Notes: generated from the letters alone by a model not told the origin. DNA of 64,000 nucleotides from Paralvinella palmiformis (GCA_025642065.1 JAODUP010000271.1:515001-579000), one strand, 5' to 3'. Positions 47,771 to 60,479 are shown, numbered from the stretch's first letter. Made by a program: numbers and translations.

Positions 47771-49128
47771 AGATCACCACAATAGAACACAATCTGAGCT
47801 AGTATAGCAACAATATTGAAGGTAATACGAATGAGGAAAGTTGAGTCAGACCTTTCACTGGTCGTGATGACTAATTTATAATTGTTACGGTAGATATTTT
47901 TGTTTTTAAAATCCGGTTTTGCATTCAGCCGCCAAATATGGACATAGGAGTGGTAAGGGTTTAGTCGGGAATTTTTCAACAGCAAACATCCTGTAGAAAA
48001 AAGTATATAAAATAATATGTTAAGTGTAGTGTTATAATACTGAATACACTACAACAATAAATATAGATCTGGTTAATTAAAATGTGTTTAACAATATAAT
48101 TGATGGTTTATGGGATATCGTTCATCAGATAATGTTGAACTTCGAATATGGAATATATTAAACAGCTCATTTAGTTCACTTTACGTGTTATTACCAGGGA
48201 GCTTATATAAACAGTCTTTGGTATTAGATTTAAGTGGCGTATCAAAGCGATTTTTGTTGGGGGGGGGGGAATACTTCGATGCTACTCTAAAATATAAAAT
48301 TCCTTATTAAAACTGTGGATCAAACTAATTCTCGGAATTTAATATGTTCTGTCAGTCACAGCTGTGATATTATTAATCACGAACCAAATTACAATATGCA
48401 AATAATTTAATTGCCCATTCGCTGAAGCTCTAAGCAGAAATTAGAGGAATGTTTATGAATATTCGAATCTGTTCGTTATCAGTCGACAATTTCCACCGCA
48501 TGGAGTTATTTATTGACGTCATCAACAAGCGTGTGTGTTTTATAGTCGCACGTGAGGATAAACCTTGAGGCTAACATTTCGTTCTGTTGCCTGTTGCCTG
48601 AGTACTTTTGAAGACTATTCTTTCTGCGGGTCTGTACATATTGTATTCTGTAATAAATCATCCACACGGCAGCCAGATCAAAGTAAATCGTGTAAACACA
48701 AACTTATTACGAGGTTTCTGCCTGCAAAAAAATCAATTTATGCATCGACAGAGTGACTAATCACAATCAACGTTATCAGATATGGAGCGAATACTTGACG
48801 AATACTCTCTTATCAATACTAATGTGTGTGTGTGTGTAAAATATTGTTGTTTTAATAAAATCACACAGTTAATAATAATATAAAATGACCAGAATTAATA
48901 TTATCTATAGTTTAAATAAAGAATAATAAAATATGATATTTTTAGTAGGATGAAGATTTAGAAAGAATGTTTTTTTTATGATTTTTCTCGTGGAGCCAGA
49001 ATTTTACTGGCTCGATGAATTGATATCGGTCGCTCTCGGGCACAATACTTTGAACAATTAATGATCATTGTAAATAGAAGTCAACTTTTTTGTGCCTCTC
49101 TCTCTCTCTCATGTCATGAACATGAAAC
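47771..49128. repeat. 1.36-kb tandem duplication, unit 2
   Basis: A direct repeat of 46411-47766, ending CATGAACATGAAAC in both. The unit ends only ~180 bases before the coding exon at 49310, so it lies in the upstream intron or 5' region of glycosyltransferase gene A. Confidence 0.92.
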
Positions 49129-49309
49129 GATTCGGGCAAAACATTGTTAGTGTCAGCAATAAAACCATTTTTGAGGCGTATACTGACAGTGTACACGTTT
49201 TATGTTACTAGTCACGGGGCGATGTTTGGTTTGTATTTTAGCTACTGTTTAAAGATATCCAGATAGTCTTCAGTATCGTCACTGATGTGTTTATTGTTTG
49301 TTGTTACAG

Positions 49310-49443
49310 TGGCGAGCCAGACGACGATAACCTGGAGTCAGATGTCAACAACGAGACCAACATTTTGATGATAGAGAGAAGGATTCAGCGAAAACGTAAA
49401 CAAATCAGACAGGAAATAGAATGGTGCCCATCTATCAAGGTCA
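49310..49443 (+). CDS. Copy A, upstream coding exon
   Basis: Acceptor TTGTTGTTACAG at 49309. Only one frame is open. The consensus-looking donor AAG followed by GTCAGT (exon end 49439) leaves phase 0, which would hit a stop in the next exon (TGA at 54112). The donor four bases later, at 49444 (GTAATT), gives phase 1. That matches the exon at 54091, joining ...PSIKVS to YVIRRC. I therefore place the end at 49443. Use of 49439 would require a missing exon. Confidence 0.6.
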
Positions 49444-49487
49444 GTAATTCAAGATCCTTAATGACTGGTTATTAAATCTCTCTCTAC

Positions 49488-49528
<41 letters not shown>

Positions 49529-51509
49529 CGCGCGTGTGTGTGTGTGTTTAAAAAGTTTAGCTAGAAATTAAGATTTTTGGGTATGCAAAAAACAATACAG
49601 GTTGTGGAGAAAAAAAGATATGTGTTTCGCAAACACCAAGCCAGAAAGGTTCGGGGGCATGCTCGCCCAACCCCGGAAATATTTTGAGAAAATGGTGCAG
49701 TTTAATGATGTTTGGTGCATTTTGGGGTTCAAGCACCCAACCATCATATACATTAACTTTTTTCGCAAATAAATAAGTAGTTTATTTCATTCGGGATTCT
49801 AATAAATAAATACAGTAACAAGCACAGAATATAAATTAATTTCCACAAATAAGCCACAAAGGTTATAATGGCTTGGCCAATTGGCATCTACAATAAGCCT
49901 GAAGCATGATGACGTCAAAAACCAAAACAAACCAGCCGCGCTTTGCTAAGCGATAATATCGTGATAACCCGCCATTTTAACCTTAAACGTCAATGTTCCG
50001 GATCTGTTATAATCATGCCAAAAACTAACTTCTGCGTACCGTTTAATTCTGCTTCGACACCGAAAAAAACGGGACTGTTGAAAAATTGTATTCCAAAACT
50101 GAAAATCAGATTATAACTATATGCTAATCGTCCGTCATTGCTACTTTATAAATGATAGTAAAGTGTTGTATTCAACATTGTAAACCATAGTACAATAATA
50201 TTCACTGCACATAACAAAGACTGTTAAAATGTGGTGTTAATAGTAAATCACACTAAAATTATATTTAAGGAAAAGAAGAAGAATAGAATCCAGTATATTG
50301 GTAAATTTATTTTATTATTTATGGATATAATAATATGGTAAATTGCTCTTTATTTATCAATATTATTATCTATGGTCTGATGGATAATAATATTGTTAAA
50401 TTACACTTTATTTGCGCCTTTCACTGTTTCAGTCAATCCTTACACTGACACTAATTATAAAAATTTGCTGCGCAGATTGTCACTTCGAATTAAAACTACC
50501 CAACGCTTTCTCAGCATTTCATTTCTCAACTTAAATGTTTATATTGCTTACTAGTGGCATGACAATACGGTACGCAGGAGTTAGTTTTTGGCATGATTAT
50601 AACAGATCCGGAACATTGACGTTTAAGGTTAAAATGGCGGGATTATCACCGTATTATCGCTCAGCGGACCCCCCCCTATAAATCCCACAATGCAAAGCGC
50701 GCCTGGTTTGTTTTGGTTTTTGACGTCATCATGCAATGGGTCTATTAGGTCTTGCTGTTTTGTTTGACCCCAACTCCAAAACGATCGCCTTTTTACTAGA
50801 CCCCAATTCGTACGACACACAGAGATACAGTGGGTCTATTTTCTCTGCCCTGCACATACAGGGGCCCCCAAACCCATGGGGTGAAATACAGAAATAGAAT
50901 GGAAATGCAGCTGCTGGGAGATTGGAAAACCTTGAACATAGTAAATGAGTACATAATTTAGACCTTGAAGTTTCAACTAAGTTTTTCTTAATATCCTTCT
51001 GTTATACTTTTGGTTTCTTTGTGAAAACAACTCAGCGATTGAAGTTGTCTTCTTACGCTTGCTATTCGTTTTGCTTCAATATAGTAGAGGCGCGCCAAAA
51101 ATTACGTCACTTGCTTGCTTTCGCGGGTAAATACCGTTGCATCGGGTCCATGATGCTTCTTGGCAAGAGCACTCTCCAGTAGCCTGTTCCACGGCTAATT
51201 CTCTTAGGACAGATACCGCTCAATGTGGTTAGGCTGGAAATGAGACTACACTCTCCAGATTGGACTCCTTTACCAATCTAACTGCCCTTCGGTGGCCTGT
51301 AGTCGGTGTGTACTGGCGACGTGTTTCGCGTACGAACGTTTTGTTTCCGTTTCGAATGTAAATAAAATCTTGTTTTCAAAATTCAGTGTGAAATTTGGGC
51401 TCGATTAAACGGAAGGAAGTAGTTGTTGGATTGGGGCACGCCATAAACGCATAAACACGGATTGCGCCAGGGAGCTCGATTCTTTTGCAATATATTGGCG
51501 CTATAGAAG

Positions 51510-51550
<41 letters not shown>

Positions 51551-53134
51551 GTGTGTGTGTGTGTGTGTGTGTGGAGAAAGAGAGGGGAGGGGGATATTGC
51601 AAGGCGGTATATATAAAAATTAGACGTCCTACTAATATAAATCTATTTACATTCAGTTTACTGATGACCAAAGGTTAAACATCACTAAAAAAACCTTCAC
51701 ATTATTTACAAATCTATATCTAGTATATCGTCCATTGTTTTATTTAGGATATTACTAAATATATAAAAATAATAAAAAATACATAGAATGGCCGAAGAAG
51801 TTAAATATATATTATTTAATACAGTTTATTGATCAACGAAGCAATAACAAAAATGGACAGTTAAGTAACACTTTTTTCCCAAGCAAATTAAATAAACTAA
51901 TGCATAAAAGCATAACATTAGGATAAGTATGACGTGTTTCAACGTCTTAATATATATGAAGTGATGCTTAACCTTTGGTGATGAGAATATCAGTTGAACT
52001 GACCTAAAAATATGATGTTTCATTTTGGCCGTCTGTTTACAACATATTGTGTCTTTATATATAATTTATTGCCTTTTACGGTTCGTGACTAGTTAGAGAT
52101 GACCTCGCTTTAGTCGACAATTTCTAACAAATTAGTCATACAAATAAAAAAAGGAATAGGGAATATCCGGATATATTCTTCTATGTTTATATCAAAATTG
52201 CGCCCCGCTCATCTAATCAGTGTCAATACATCATATTTACCCGCAACCGTCTGGCAAAATGGATGTTACAGCGCCAAAACATCCCCAGATCAAGGGGGAT
52301 ACCTATTTGTCGACGGCTATTCAAATATTTGTGGTTTCATTTTGAACATTTGACGTCACACAACTGAAACGAATTGCACGTGTCCTTGAATACAGGTACG
52401 TCCGTGGTTCGGTGGACGTACGTCGAACGAAGCCGGAAGTCGACCCGATGACTCACATCATACATCTAATTTTTTTAAAGTAGGCGTATAATAACATACA
52501 CCATTTATCTATATATATTATAATGAAGTTACGTCAAATTATGATGTTGTTAAAAATATTACAGTATTTATGGCGTTTCTATATTACAATTACTTTCTAA
52601 ATAAACGATACAAATTCATTTCCGCCTGGCTGGTATGTCAGAAAATCATATCTTAAAATCATACGTCAAAGTAGACATACACAGCTGGTGAGGAATTGTG
52701 CGCGAAGTCACAATCACGTGACCTTTGTTTGTGCCGCCATCTGGACGGCAAACACTGGTTTAGAACACCGAGAGTAATGGCTGAAACTAGCTCTGATCAA
52801 TCTGTCTTACGTGTATGAAACGTGTCGGATGTAATGGTGTTTGGCCAATTTGTGGCGGAAACAAGGTGCTAGTATTCGACTTTATGGATATATGCTGATG
52901 TCTTGTATCAGATCAAAGTAATATTATATCGATGGGTTCGTTCCGAGAATGTTTATCAAAATGTAGGCACAAATCTACTTCAAATAAATAATAATAATAA
53001 TAATAATAATAGTATTTTATATAGCGGTTCGTTCAACTTGAATTGTTCCAAGGCGCTTTACATTTCAAAACATAATTAAAACATGTTCTAAGCTAAAATG
53101 GTACAAACACATTTTATACATAAATACACTGGTG

Positions 53135-53166
<32 letters not shown>

Positions 53167-54035
53167 ATAGGCTGATTGAAATAAGTGAATTTTAAGAACA
53201 TTATTTCTTTACTTGCTGCAAGTTTAATAAGGTTTGGCATTATATTAATATAATATATAATCCAAACATCCACCAGACTTCTAATGCGGATTAGATTTTG
53301 TGCTTTTATCCTGAAAATTAATATTTGGCTAAATTTTGTAATTTATACTAAATAAGATGATTAAGATGGAGAATATATATATATATATTTTAAATATATA
53401 TATATTATATATATATATGATATATATATATATATATATAGTTGTGGTAATTGGTTTGTTTACGTTAGTAATGTTTATCGTATTAGGTACTGGAGCAAAA
53501 CCTCTGGTTTCTGGAAGACAGTAATATCAAAGTGATCGACTTCTGTCAGTCGAGTGTGATTTTACTGTAACTAAAGACACCTGACTTTACGGTAGTAACA
53601 TCCTTCGCTATTGGTGAGAAGTTTATTGTCGGAAGAAGGCAGCATTCAATACACCAAAAGGTGCTGAGCACGTAATTATAATGTGGTCAGACAAAAAACT
53701 TCAAGTGCATCAATCAAGTGAAGCGGTGTAATGATAGAACATTAATCAGCTCAGAGGTACTAGTAGTAAATATGATAGAATAAGAATGTACCCATGAGTG
53801 TGTCCTATCATGCTACGAAGTGTGTCATATGATGCTACAAAGTGTGTCATATCATGCTACAAAGTGTGTCATATCATGCTACAAAGTGTGTCATATCATG
53901 CTACAGAGTGTGTCACATCATGCTACAACGTGCGTCATATCATGCAATGTTGTTATGAAGATGAATTTAATCTAGGTGTAATACAGAACATGTAATTGCA
54001 GTCTTAGTTGTGACCATTCATGAGAATCAGATAAT

Positions 54036-54076
<41 letters not shown>

Positions 54077-55646
54077 TGTTTTATTTCCAGGTTATGTCAT
54101 TCGGCGCTGTTTGATCTTCCTAATCATATCTGTGGCGGTGTTGTTACTGTTTGGTATAACTCGCCATTCACCTTCTGACAATGGAGTATTTGAGAAGAGA
54201 ATTGTCAACTCTCAGACCAGACATGAGATGAGCATTCTGCGAAGTTCCATGATATCGTTGTCTCGAGTGGTGGAGAAGGTCTTCGGCAGAGCGCATAACG
54301 AGTTCGGGGTTAACGACACCGCCTTTCACGAGGCTTTGAGGAGTCGGGCTTTGGACGGCACCGTCGTGCTATCATCCGTCGATTCCGGATACCTGGACAT
54401 GGCGGTCAACTTGTACTTCACATCGTTCAAGAGATTCCACGTTGAAAATTACCTCTTTGTCGGGTCGGATCCGGATATCTGCAACAAGCTGGCCAACTTC
54501 AGTATAGCATGCTTCGACTATATCCACGACAGAGATGGTCAGAAATCTAGTGGATATTATAGCGAGGCCTTCAAGAGGAAGACGCATCTAAAGACAAAGA
54601 TTATCCTGGAAGCCTTGATGTTAGGCCTCAAGGTACTCATCACCGATGTTGATATAGTATTCTTTACCAATCCTTTACCGCTGTTTACCTGTACCAGGTG
54701 TGATATCGAAATATCGAGCGACGTCATTGAAGGAAATAGCGGCTTTTATTTTGCTCGTCCAACTGCTGCTTCGATTAAGTTACACGAAACGGCGTGGAAA
54801 CAAGGCCTTGCTCAGCCACACATATCAAATCAGAAGGCTATAGATCGCAACATGGAAAAAATGCAGCGTTCAAGAACGATAACAGTTAAAAATTTAGACC
54901 CTAAAACTTATACCAACGGCAAAGTGTACTTTGAAGATGGAAAACGAATGTTTAAAGGCGATAATCTTTGTGAACATTGTGTCATAGTTCATAACAATTG
55001 GATAGTGACAGGAGCTGCTAAAGTTTACCGGTTTAAAGAATGTGGACTCTGGGAGAATGACAAGAATCAGTATTATTCTGATAGACAGCAAAGATATCTC
55101 AGCTTTGATCTACCAAGGGATTATGGTTCAGTAAATACGATCAAATTTGAAGAAAAAGCTTTGAGGAATGCTTTCATCTTAGGGGCAATACTTGGAAGAA
55201 CAGTAATTTTACCAAAATTTCATTGTTACGGGTGTAAGTTTAGCAGAGCTTGTAAGAAGCCTAATGCTAAATGCACACTTGGTACATTTTATAAAATAGA
55301 ACGATTTGATTCTCAATTAAAAGATAAATATCGTGAGAGTGTATTTCTAAGTCATGACAAGGTACCGGACAGTGTTAAAAGCTCCTTGTCTCCAGTCTTC
55401 TTGATAAATAGTAGTCAAGATATTGGAACTTTAACAAAAAACATTGTTAAGTTGAGTCCGAAAGACCCAGGTGGCGCCACAGATGAAGAAATAGTAGACT
55501 GGTTTGGAAATCGTAAAGAATCCGTTCTGCGATTTCACTCATTATATAATAATATTAAATATAATGAAACTAATGAAAAAGTAGCAAACATTTTAAAGAA
55601 ATTGAAGTCAGGTTTGGCGCGTTCAGATTACAGACAGTATCAGTAA
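49310..55646 (+). CDS. Type II membrane glycosyltransferase-like protein, copy A (5' end incomplete)
   Basis: At least two coding exons are visible: 49310-49443 and 54091-55646. The first encodes a charged cytoplasmic segment (PDDDNLESDVNNET, then RRIQRKRKQIRQE). The second begins YVIRRC and a hydrophobic anchor (LIFLIISVAVLLLFGI), giving the N-in signal-anchor layout of Golgi enzymes. The lumenal part has the Nucleotid_trans domain pattern (Pfam PF03407): VLSSVDSGYLDMAVNLY, then LITDVDIVFFTNPLP with a DxD motif (codons 54645-54653) expected to bind a metal and nucleotide-sugar. A cysteine-rich C-terminal part follows (ALRNAFILGAILGRTVILPK). Donor and substrate are unknown. Start codon and earlier exon(s) were not found. 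The exon at 49310 opens with the last base of a codon, so more coding sequence lies upstream. Confidence 0.85.
49904..50734. mobile_element. DNA element with ~140-170-bp terminal inverted repeats
   Basis: The left arm (49904-50043) runs GCATGATGACGTCAAAAACC, CGCGCTTTGC, CCGCCATTTTAACC, ACGTCAATGTTCCGGATCTG and TGCGTACCGT. The right arm (50566-50734) carries the same blocks as reverse complement, with about 25 extra bases near 50,670-50,695. The ~520-base middle is AT-rich with no transposase. No clear target-site duplication was identified. Probably a MITE. Each arm holds a TGACGTCA word. Confidence 0.8.
52985..53075 (-). mobile_element. LINE/SINE 3' tail fragment
   Basis: The minus strand reads TGTAAAGCGCCTTGGAACAA, then GCTATATAAAATACTATTAT and an ATT run. 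The GCGC...TATATAAAATATTATT ending is typical of L2/CR1-like 3' ends. Coding sequence is absent. Confidence 0.55.
53798..53945. repeat. Minisatellite, 22-bp unit, ~7 copies
   Basis: Unit GTGTGTCATATCATGCTACA plus two bases. The first and last copies are the most diverged. It lies ~150 bases before the acceptor of copy A's main exon. Confidence 0.9.
54091..55646 (+). CDS. Copy A, main exon
   Basis: Acceptor TTTATTTCCAG at 54090. The frame runs from TAT at 54093 to the stop TAA at 55644-55646, 517 codons plus two bases completing the previous codon. Base composition changes within the exon: the first ~750 bases are GC-richer, and the last ~750 are AT-rich (AAT, AAA, TTA codons). From 54567 to the stop it is nearly identical to copy B. 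Confidence 0.93.
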
Positions 55647-57289
55647 CAGTCCCTTGTATGCTGTACAGTGATGTATATAACACTTCATTTGTATATAATT
55701 TCGTGGCTTTAACAAAATAAGTCTTTGCTGTTGTTTTGCTTGCTCCCTCAAACTCGTGGAAGATATTTGTGGTTCGTCATGTCAACGAATGAATGAATGA
55801 ATGACTGCGGCCAAGCTGCGAAAGCTTAAATTAGTAAGCTAAATTTTATACAGCCGTCTCCAGGTAAACATATTCAGTAAATAATCATGTTGAACTATTA
55901 GATGAATGACTATACTAATGATTGTGGTGTTACTATCTCTAAATTCCGATTTAGTTAATGTGCTATCCCTGTCAACGTTTATCTCAATCAATAATTTCCT
56001 CAAAACTAAAATGATTTCGATGACATTCCATTCCGAAGGATATTTCTTGAATTTTTTAACAATAGACTGGAAAATTGTGTTTATTGATAATAATTAATAA
56101 GTGTCCATTTGTTTAAGTAATCATGTTTAAGTATAAACCGGATCGAGATGGACTAATTACCTACGGACACCTGATCATAAATATTAAATGTAAATTTGAT
56201 GCAAGGCTTCCGTCCTCCAGCTCTCGGGGAGAAAGAGATGGGGGGGGGGGGGAGGAATGAATAAACTAACAATAAAAATGGAATATGTATAATTAATGCA
56301 AAATGTCTACGATTGGACAACGAAACTAATGCTGAAATAACAGGAGAGTCACACAGTCCGAAGCTCAAACGCAATATAAAAAAGTGTCTTCACTTGACAC
56401 GCACGATAACGTTGTCAGTACCACCTGGAGCCTTAATTTTGGCTCAAATCTTACAGACAATCGGGCTATTGTTAGTTTGTTCTGTATTTTTAAGGTGACC
56501 GAGCGTTTTCGATTTCTGTTGTTGCAAGTAGATTACCCACGAACAGCTGTAAATTTGCGTCTTTTCATCAACACGAACTCCGACGCGTTGTTTCTAAATG
56601 GCTCTAATCGAAGACGTACCTGGGTATCTAATAACGGAAGCGAAAACTATGTTCACGAAATTGGATCCGCTAATAAACAAATCTCTACATGACGTCTACT
56701 GCTTGTTATTGGGTGGTCGTGAGTGGGGTTTTTTCTGATTCTAACAGCTATTAAACAATCCTGTGATAGGTTTGACTAGTTATTATTATAAATCTTTCAT
56801 ATGTAACAGAAGATCATTCCATTGTCTGACTGCGGCATGTTTGATGATGTCGTAATATAAGCAATTGTTGGCCATCTATGTGCTGGTATGCAAATATTTG
56901 CCATGTACGCCGTAGTTTCAGGACTTTGAGGCTAGTGGATGAAGTTAATAAAATGTTGCAAGACGCCTGATGATGTCACGGAATTGATTCCGTAAGGCAG
57001 CTATCCTTTTTGATGACTGTACTCGCTCCTCTGGGAGGCCATCTGTAGTACAAAGAACCTTGGATCACAGGAAAATAGTCACACAAAACGAATCAAAGGA
57101 AATAAAAAGGGTATATAAAGTCACAATTTGAAATATATAATTAACGTAAACGATGTTTGTGTCTTAATCATGGCAAAGAAGCTGAATGGGGCTGGGAACG
57201 ATCACGTTTAAAAAAAACATTAAAGTAGAATCCCTTTACACTTTGAAACCGCCAACAGTCATTACTCTCGAGAATACCCCCCCCCCTCC

Positions 57290-57321
<32 letters not shown>

Positions 57322-58289
57322 ACACAAATTAGCTTATGTCAACATATATTTGAATAGCAGTATACGTTGGAAATACATATTGATTTACTTATTTTCATCT
57401 GTTTTATTCTCACCTATCAATTTGTTTCTGCGTTTGCTTCCATTACAGATTACAATTATATATATATATATATATATATATAAGCGAATGTGTGTGTGTG
57501 TGTGTGTGTGTTTGTTTGTTTGCTTGCTTGCTTGCTTTTATGTAAGCTCTGATACGTGTAGTCAATTCTATACAATAAATAAAAAGGTTTTCACCAAAAT
57601 GACGAAGAAATAGCTGTTACAATTTGTCAGGCTGCTATTATTCTGTAAACATACTAGTTTAAAGAGCGATTTCATAGCAGGCAAGATGTGTTTGTTCATA
57701 GATTTTAATTTATTTAACGTGTGAATTTTGCTTGTATCACATTTCTCAACTGCAAGATTAACATATCGTGAACTGCAGTCTTAAATAAATGTTGGCAACG
57801 AACAAGAACAAAAACTGAGGCATCAGTATGAATGCTTTGAGTACCATTTAATTGTATAAAATAGACTGGCTAGCTTACAATTGGCAGATTTACGACCGTG
57901 TTTTAAGTTTAGTAGCTATTAAGCTAGCCATGTTTAACCACTTAAGTCAAGTTGAACATTAAACATGGTAACTTCGTCTATTCCCTCGAAGAGGCGAAAT
58001 TACTCATTTCAAATGAAACGCGTACTTCACCTTGAGTGAAATGCATTTTTAAAGCGTATTTGGAAAAGTAATCGTCAAACTCAATAGACCAAATATGTGG
58101 AAAAAAGGTAGTAACTAAATACTAATTTTTGTAACGTACGAGATATGGTTCAAAGGCAACAGAAAATATTTCCATTTATACAAATGATACGATAACATCG
58201 TTTATGTCGAACTAAGTGTGTCATAGCTCAGATGTAGAGTTGCTAATATGGGACTGATTTGATTGGAGTTTTTGTGTCACAGATACGCG

Positions 58290-58290
<1 letters not shown>
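55647..58290. other. Spacer between the paralogues, first part
   Basis: The first tens of bases are probably 3' UTR of copy A, sharing about 35 bases after the stop with copy B. An AATAAG word at about 55,717 is the only poly(A)-like candidate seen nearby. Beyond are (GAAT)n at ~55,786, CA (57,288-57,315) and TA/TG (57,454-57,515) runs. Open frames at 56313-56692 are not supported. Confidence 0.4.
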
Positions 58291-58294
<4 letters not shown>

Positions 58295-58330
<36 letters not shown>

Positions 58331-58862
58331 TTAGTTCAAGGGCGCTTAACAATGTGAAATAAGCACATTTACATTATATACAAGTTAACAATAATGCCGA
58401 TGGTCAGCCATATGCCTGCGCGAACAAGTGAAGCTTTAGCATAGATTTAACATTATTTAATTTGTCCGTGCTCCTGATATGAAGTGGGAGATCGTTCCAC
58501 ATCCGTGGGGCAAAGTGAGAAAATGCTCTGTCGCCGGCCATTTTTAATCTTGTACGAGGAACAGTCAGCAGAGATGAGTCAGACGATCTTAGTTGGCGTT
58601 GGGGTTTTTATATATGTGTCTAATAGTAGTGTTAGATAGTCCGGTGCCAAGTTGTTGACGGCTTTACAGGTTAGAAGGAGAACCTTAAATATAATCCTAT
58701 GTCTTACTGGAAGCCAGTGGAGTGCTCCGAGTACGGGGGGTAATGTAGTCTCTCTTTCCTGTTTTAGTTACAAGTCGAGCTACCATATTTTGTACTCGTT
58801 GGAGCTTGGCTAGAGATGTTTATGTTATGCCAACTAGCAGGGCATTGCAGTTGTCCAGCCAG
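58295..58862 (-). mobile_element. LINE ORF2 C-terminal fragment with stops and frameshifts
   Basis: Read on the minus strand from 58862 it gives GWLDNCNALLVGI, then LAKLQRVQNMVARLVT, a HW-L-P-like segment, LLTCKAVNNLAPDYL and WNDLPLHIRS, with frame changes between them. These are the standard landmarks of CR1/L2-type ORF2 C-termini. The 3' end reads AAGCGCCCTTGAACTAAGCA followed by a TA run. Confidence 0.75.
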
Positions 58863-58869
58863 CCACTGG

Positions 58870-59955
58870 TGACCTTAACCATAACCCTAAATACGACAAG
58901 AAAGCAACAAATAGTATTTTTAAACAGGTAAATCCAAACAGTGCACTGATTATCTATCTTATTGTGATATTTAGTATAGTCACGATTGTTATAGATGAAA
59001 CTAATAACGAAAATAATATTTTTTTAAACATAAATGAGGTAATACACCTGTATTATTCACATTTCTTATCAGAACAGATTATGATAAAGCCAATTAAGAT
59101 GAAGCCCTTATCTCACCTTTATCGAACTGGCGATGAATCGACGAATGATAATTGCCATTCTTGAACGATGTGCAGTAATCAACTATCATATTTTTGCCAC
59201 CACAAGTGCCCTCTTCCAATATACTTCATAACATAATAATGCTTCCGTCCCTCGCCGGAATAGTCTCATGGAGCGTAATATCCGACTAATTCATTAATCT
59301 AATATCCGACTAATTCATTAATCAACCGATCCAGAAGTAGCTAAAAGTGAACCAAACGTTTTCGGGTAAATATTTTAATAAGATTATGGTCATTTTCGAC
59401 CGATATAATAGGACAAGTTGCCCATTGTGTGGCCACGTTTGCCTCCGAACGAGACGACTGAACCTTGAAGAGATAACGAGGTAAACTGAATTATATTGCG
59501 AAGTAGGGATTTTGAATCGGGATATTTAACAAGCTGCTCCGCCGATTAATTCGCGGAGTCGTCGCTCCCACCATCGATTGAAAATATTGACATACGACGT
59601 TGGTTAGGTAGAAAGGGTGAAGTGGGTCGAACAACAATACTCCGGGTCGTCCGTGATAATTTGCGTTCAGGTTACGATTAATACTCGTCCGATTAATCAT
59701 AATTGTTATTCTTTGTTGGCTGCTTTTGGTTGAAAATTACATCAGACGGCAGAGATCTTGTGAGGACCGTTTTTTTAAATAGATATCGATGTTGCCAGAT
59801 TTGTTTAGTTCACGCTTGAGCCAAACAGTGTTCGTGTTGTCACATAATAAACTCTTGATCACTTTTAATGTGGCACATAATTTTGTTTTAGAGTCTGATT
59901 TTAAAGCCAGTGAGAAAATACCAACTGCTGATCATTTACCCGCTACTCTGGTATA
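58870..59955. other. AT-rich spacer, nothing recognised
   Basis: A short direct repeat ATATCCGACTAATTCATTAA occurs twice, at 59,278 and 59,302. No gene was found. Confidence 0.4.
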
Positions 59956-59959
59956 CGCT

Positions 59960-60090
59960 GGAGGTTAAAAACTCAAAACGAATCGAACGACGAAACAGCC
60001 TTCAGTCATAGCCACGCCAGGATTTTAACTCGGGTACAATCGATCTGTGACGAGCTGCGCTAAAAATTAGCCCGTGGAAGCTCCTCTTTG
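59960..60090 (-). mobile_element. Decayed SINE (family 1) fragment
   Basis: Minus strand: CACGGGCTAATTTTTAGCGC, GATCGATTGTACCCGAG, then TGGCTATGACTGAAGGCTGT and TTCGTCGTTCG. The order matches the head and early body of family 1, with many changes. Confidence 0.5.
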
Positions 60091-60479
60091 TAACAGATTC
60101 GACTTTTCAACTGACCACCGGCTTCAGATGAAATACATTGAAAAGTAAGGAAATACAAACAGAAATACACCCGAGGTATTCGAATAGAAATATGTTTGTG
60201 AATCGTAAAATACCCGAAAGTGTTTGTACTACGAATATGAATACGTCTCAAGTTGACTTATTATACACTTAGTAATTTTACAACATACTATACTATATTA
60301 TCATTAAAGAACACCTTAGAACGACGACATATACTCTGGCAGTGATCTCCCTCGGTGTATCTTCGCTCCATCTTTCTATACTTCTCATGTGTACAAATGA
60401 TGACACGTGATAGGAGTTTGTTTGGACCCCACACTAGTCACACCTTGGTCATATGGCTGATGGCCGACTGACGATGGAA

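Larger units (their letters stand above)
49444..54090 (+). other. Copy A intron
   Basis: About 4.6 kb between the two exons, ending TTTTATTTCCAG. It contains TG microsatellites (49,488-49,545 and 51,516-51,575 with CT), the inverted-repeat element 49904-50734, a LINE tail, TA runs (53,134-53,164; 53,371-53,440; 54,038-54,075) and a 22-bp minisatellite. Confidence 0.6.

Noticed and set aside
46266..48756. Repeated short frames (77-119 and 60-66 codons) in both 1.36-kb units
   Set aside because: They recur only because the DNA is duplicated. They have no domain, and the reading frame differs after G-run length changes.
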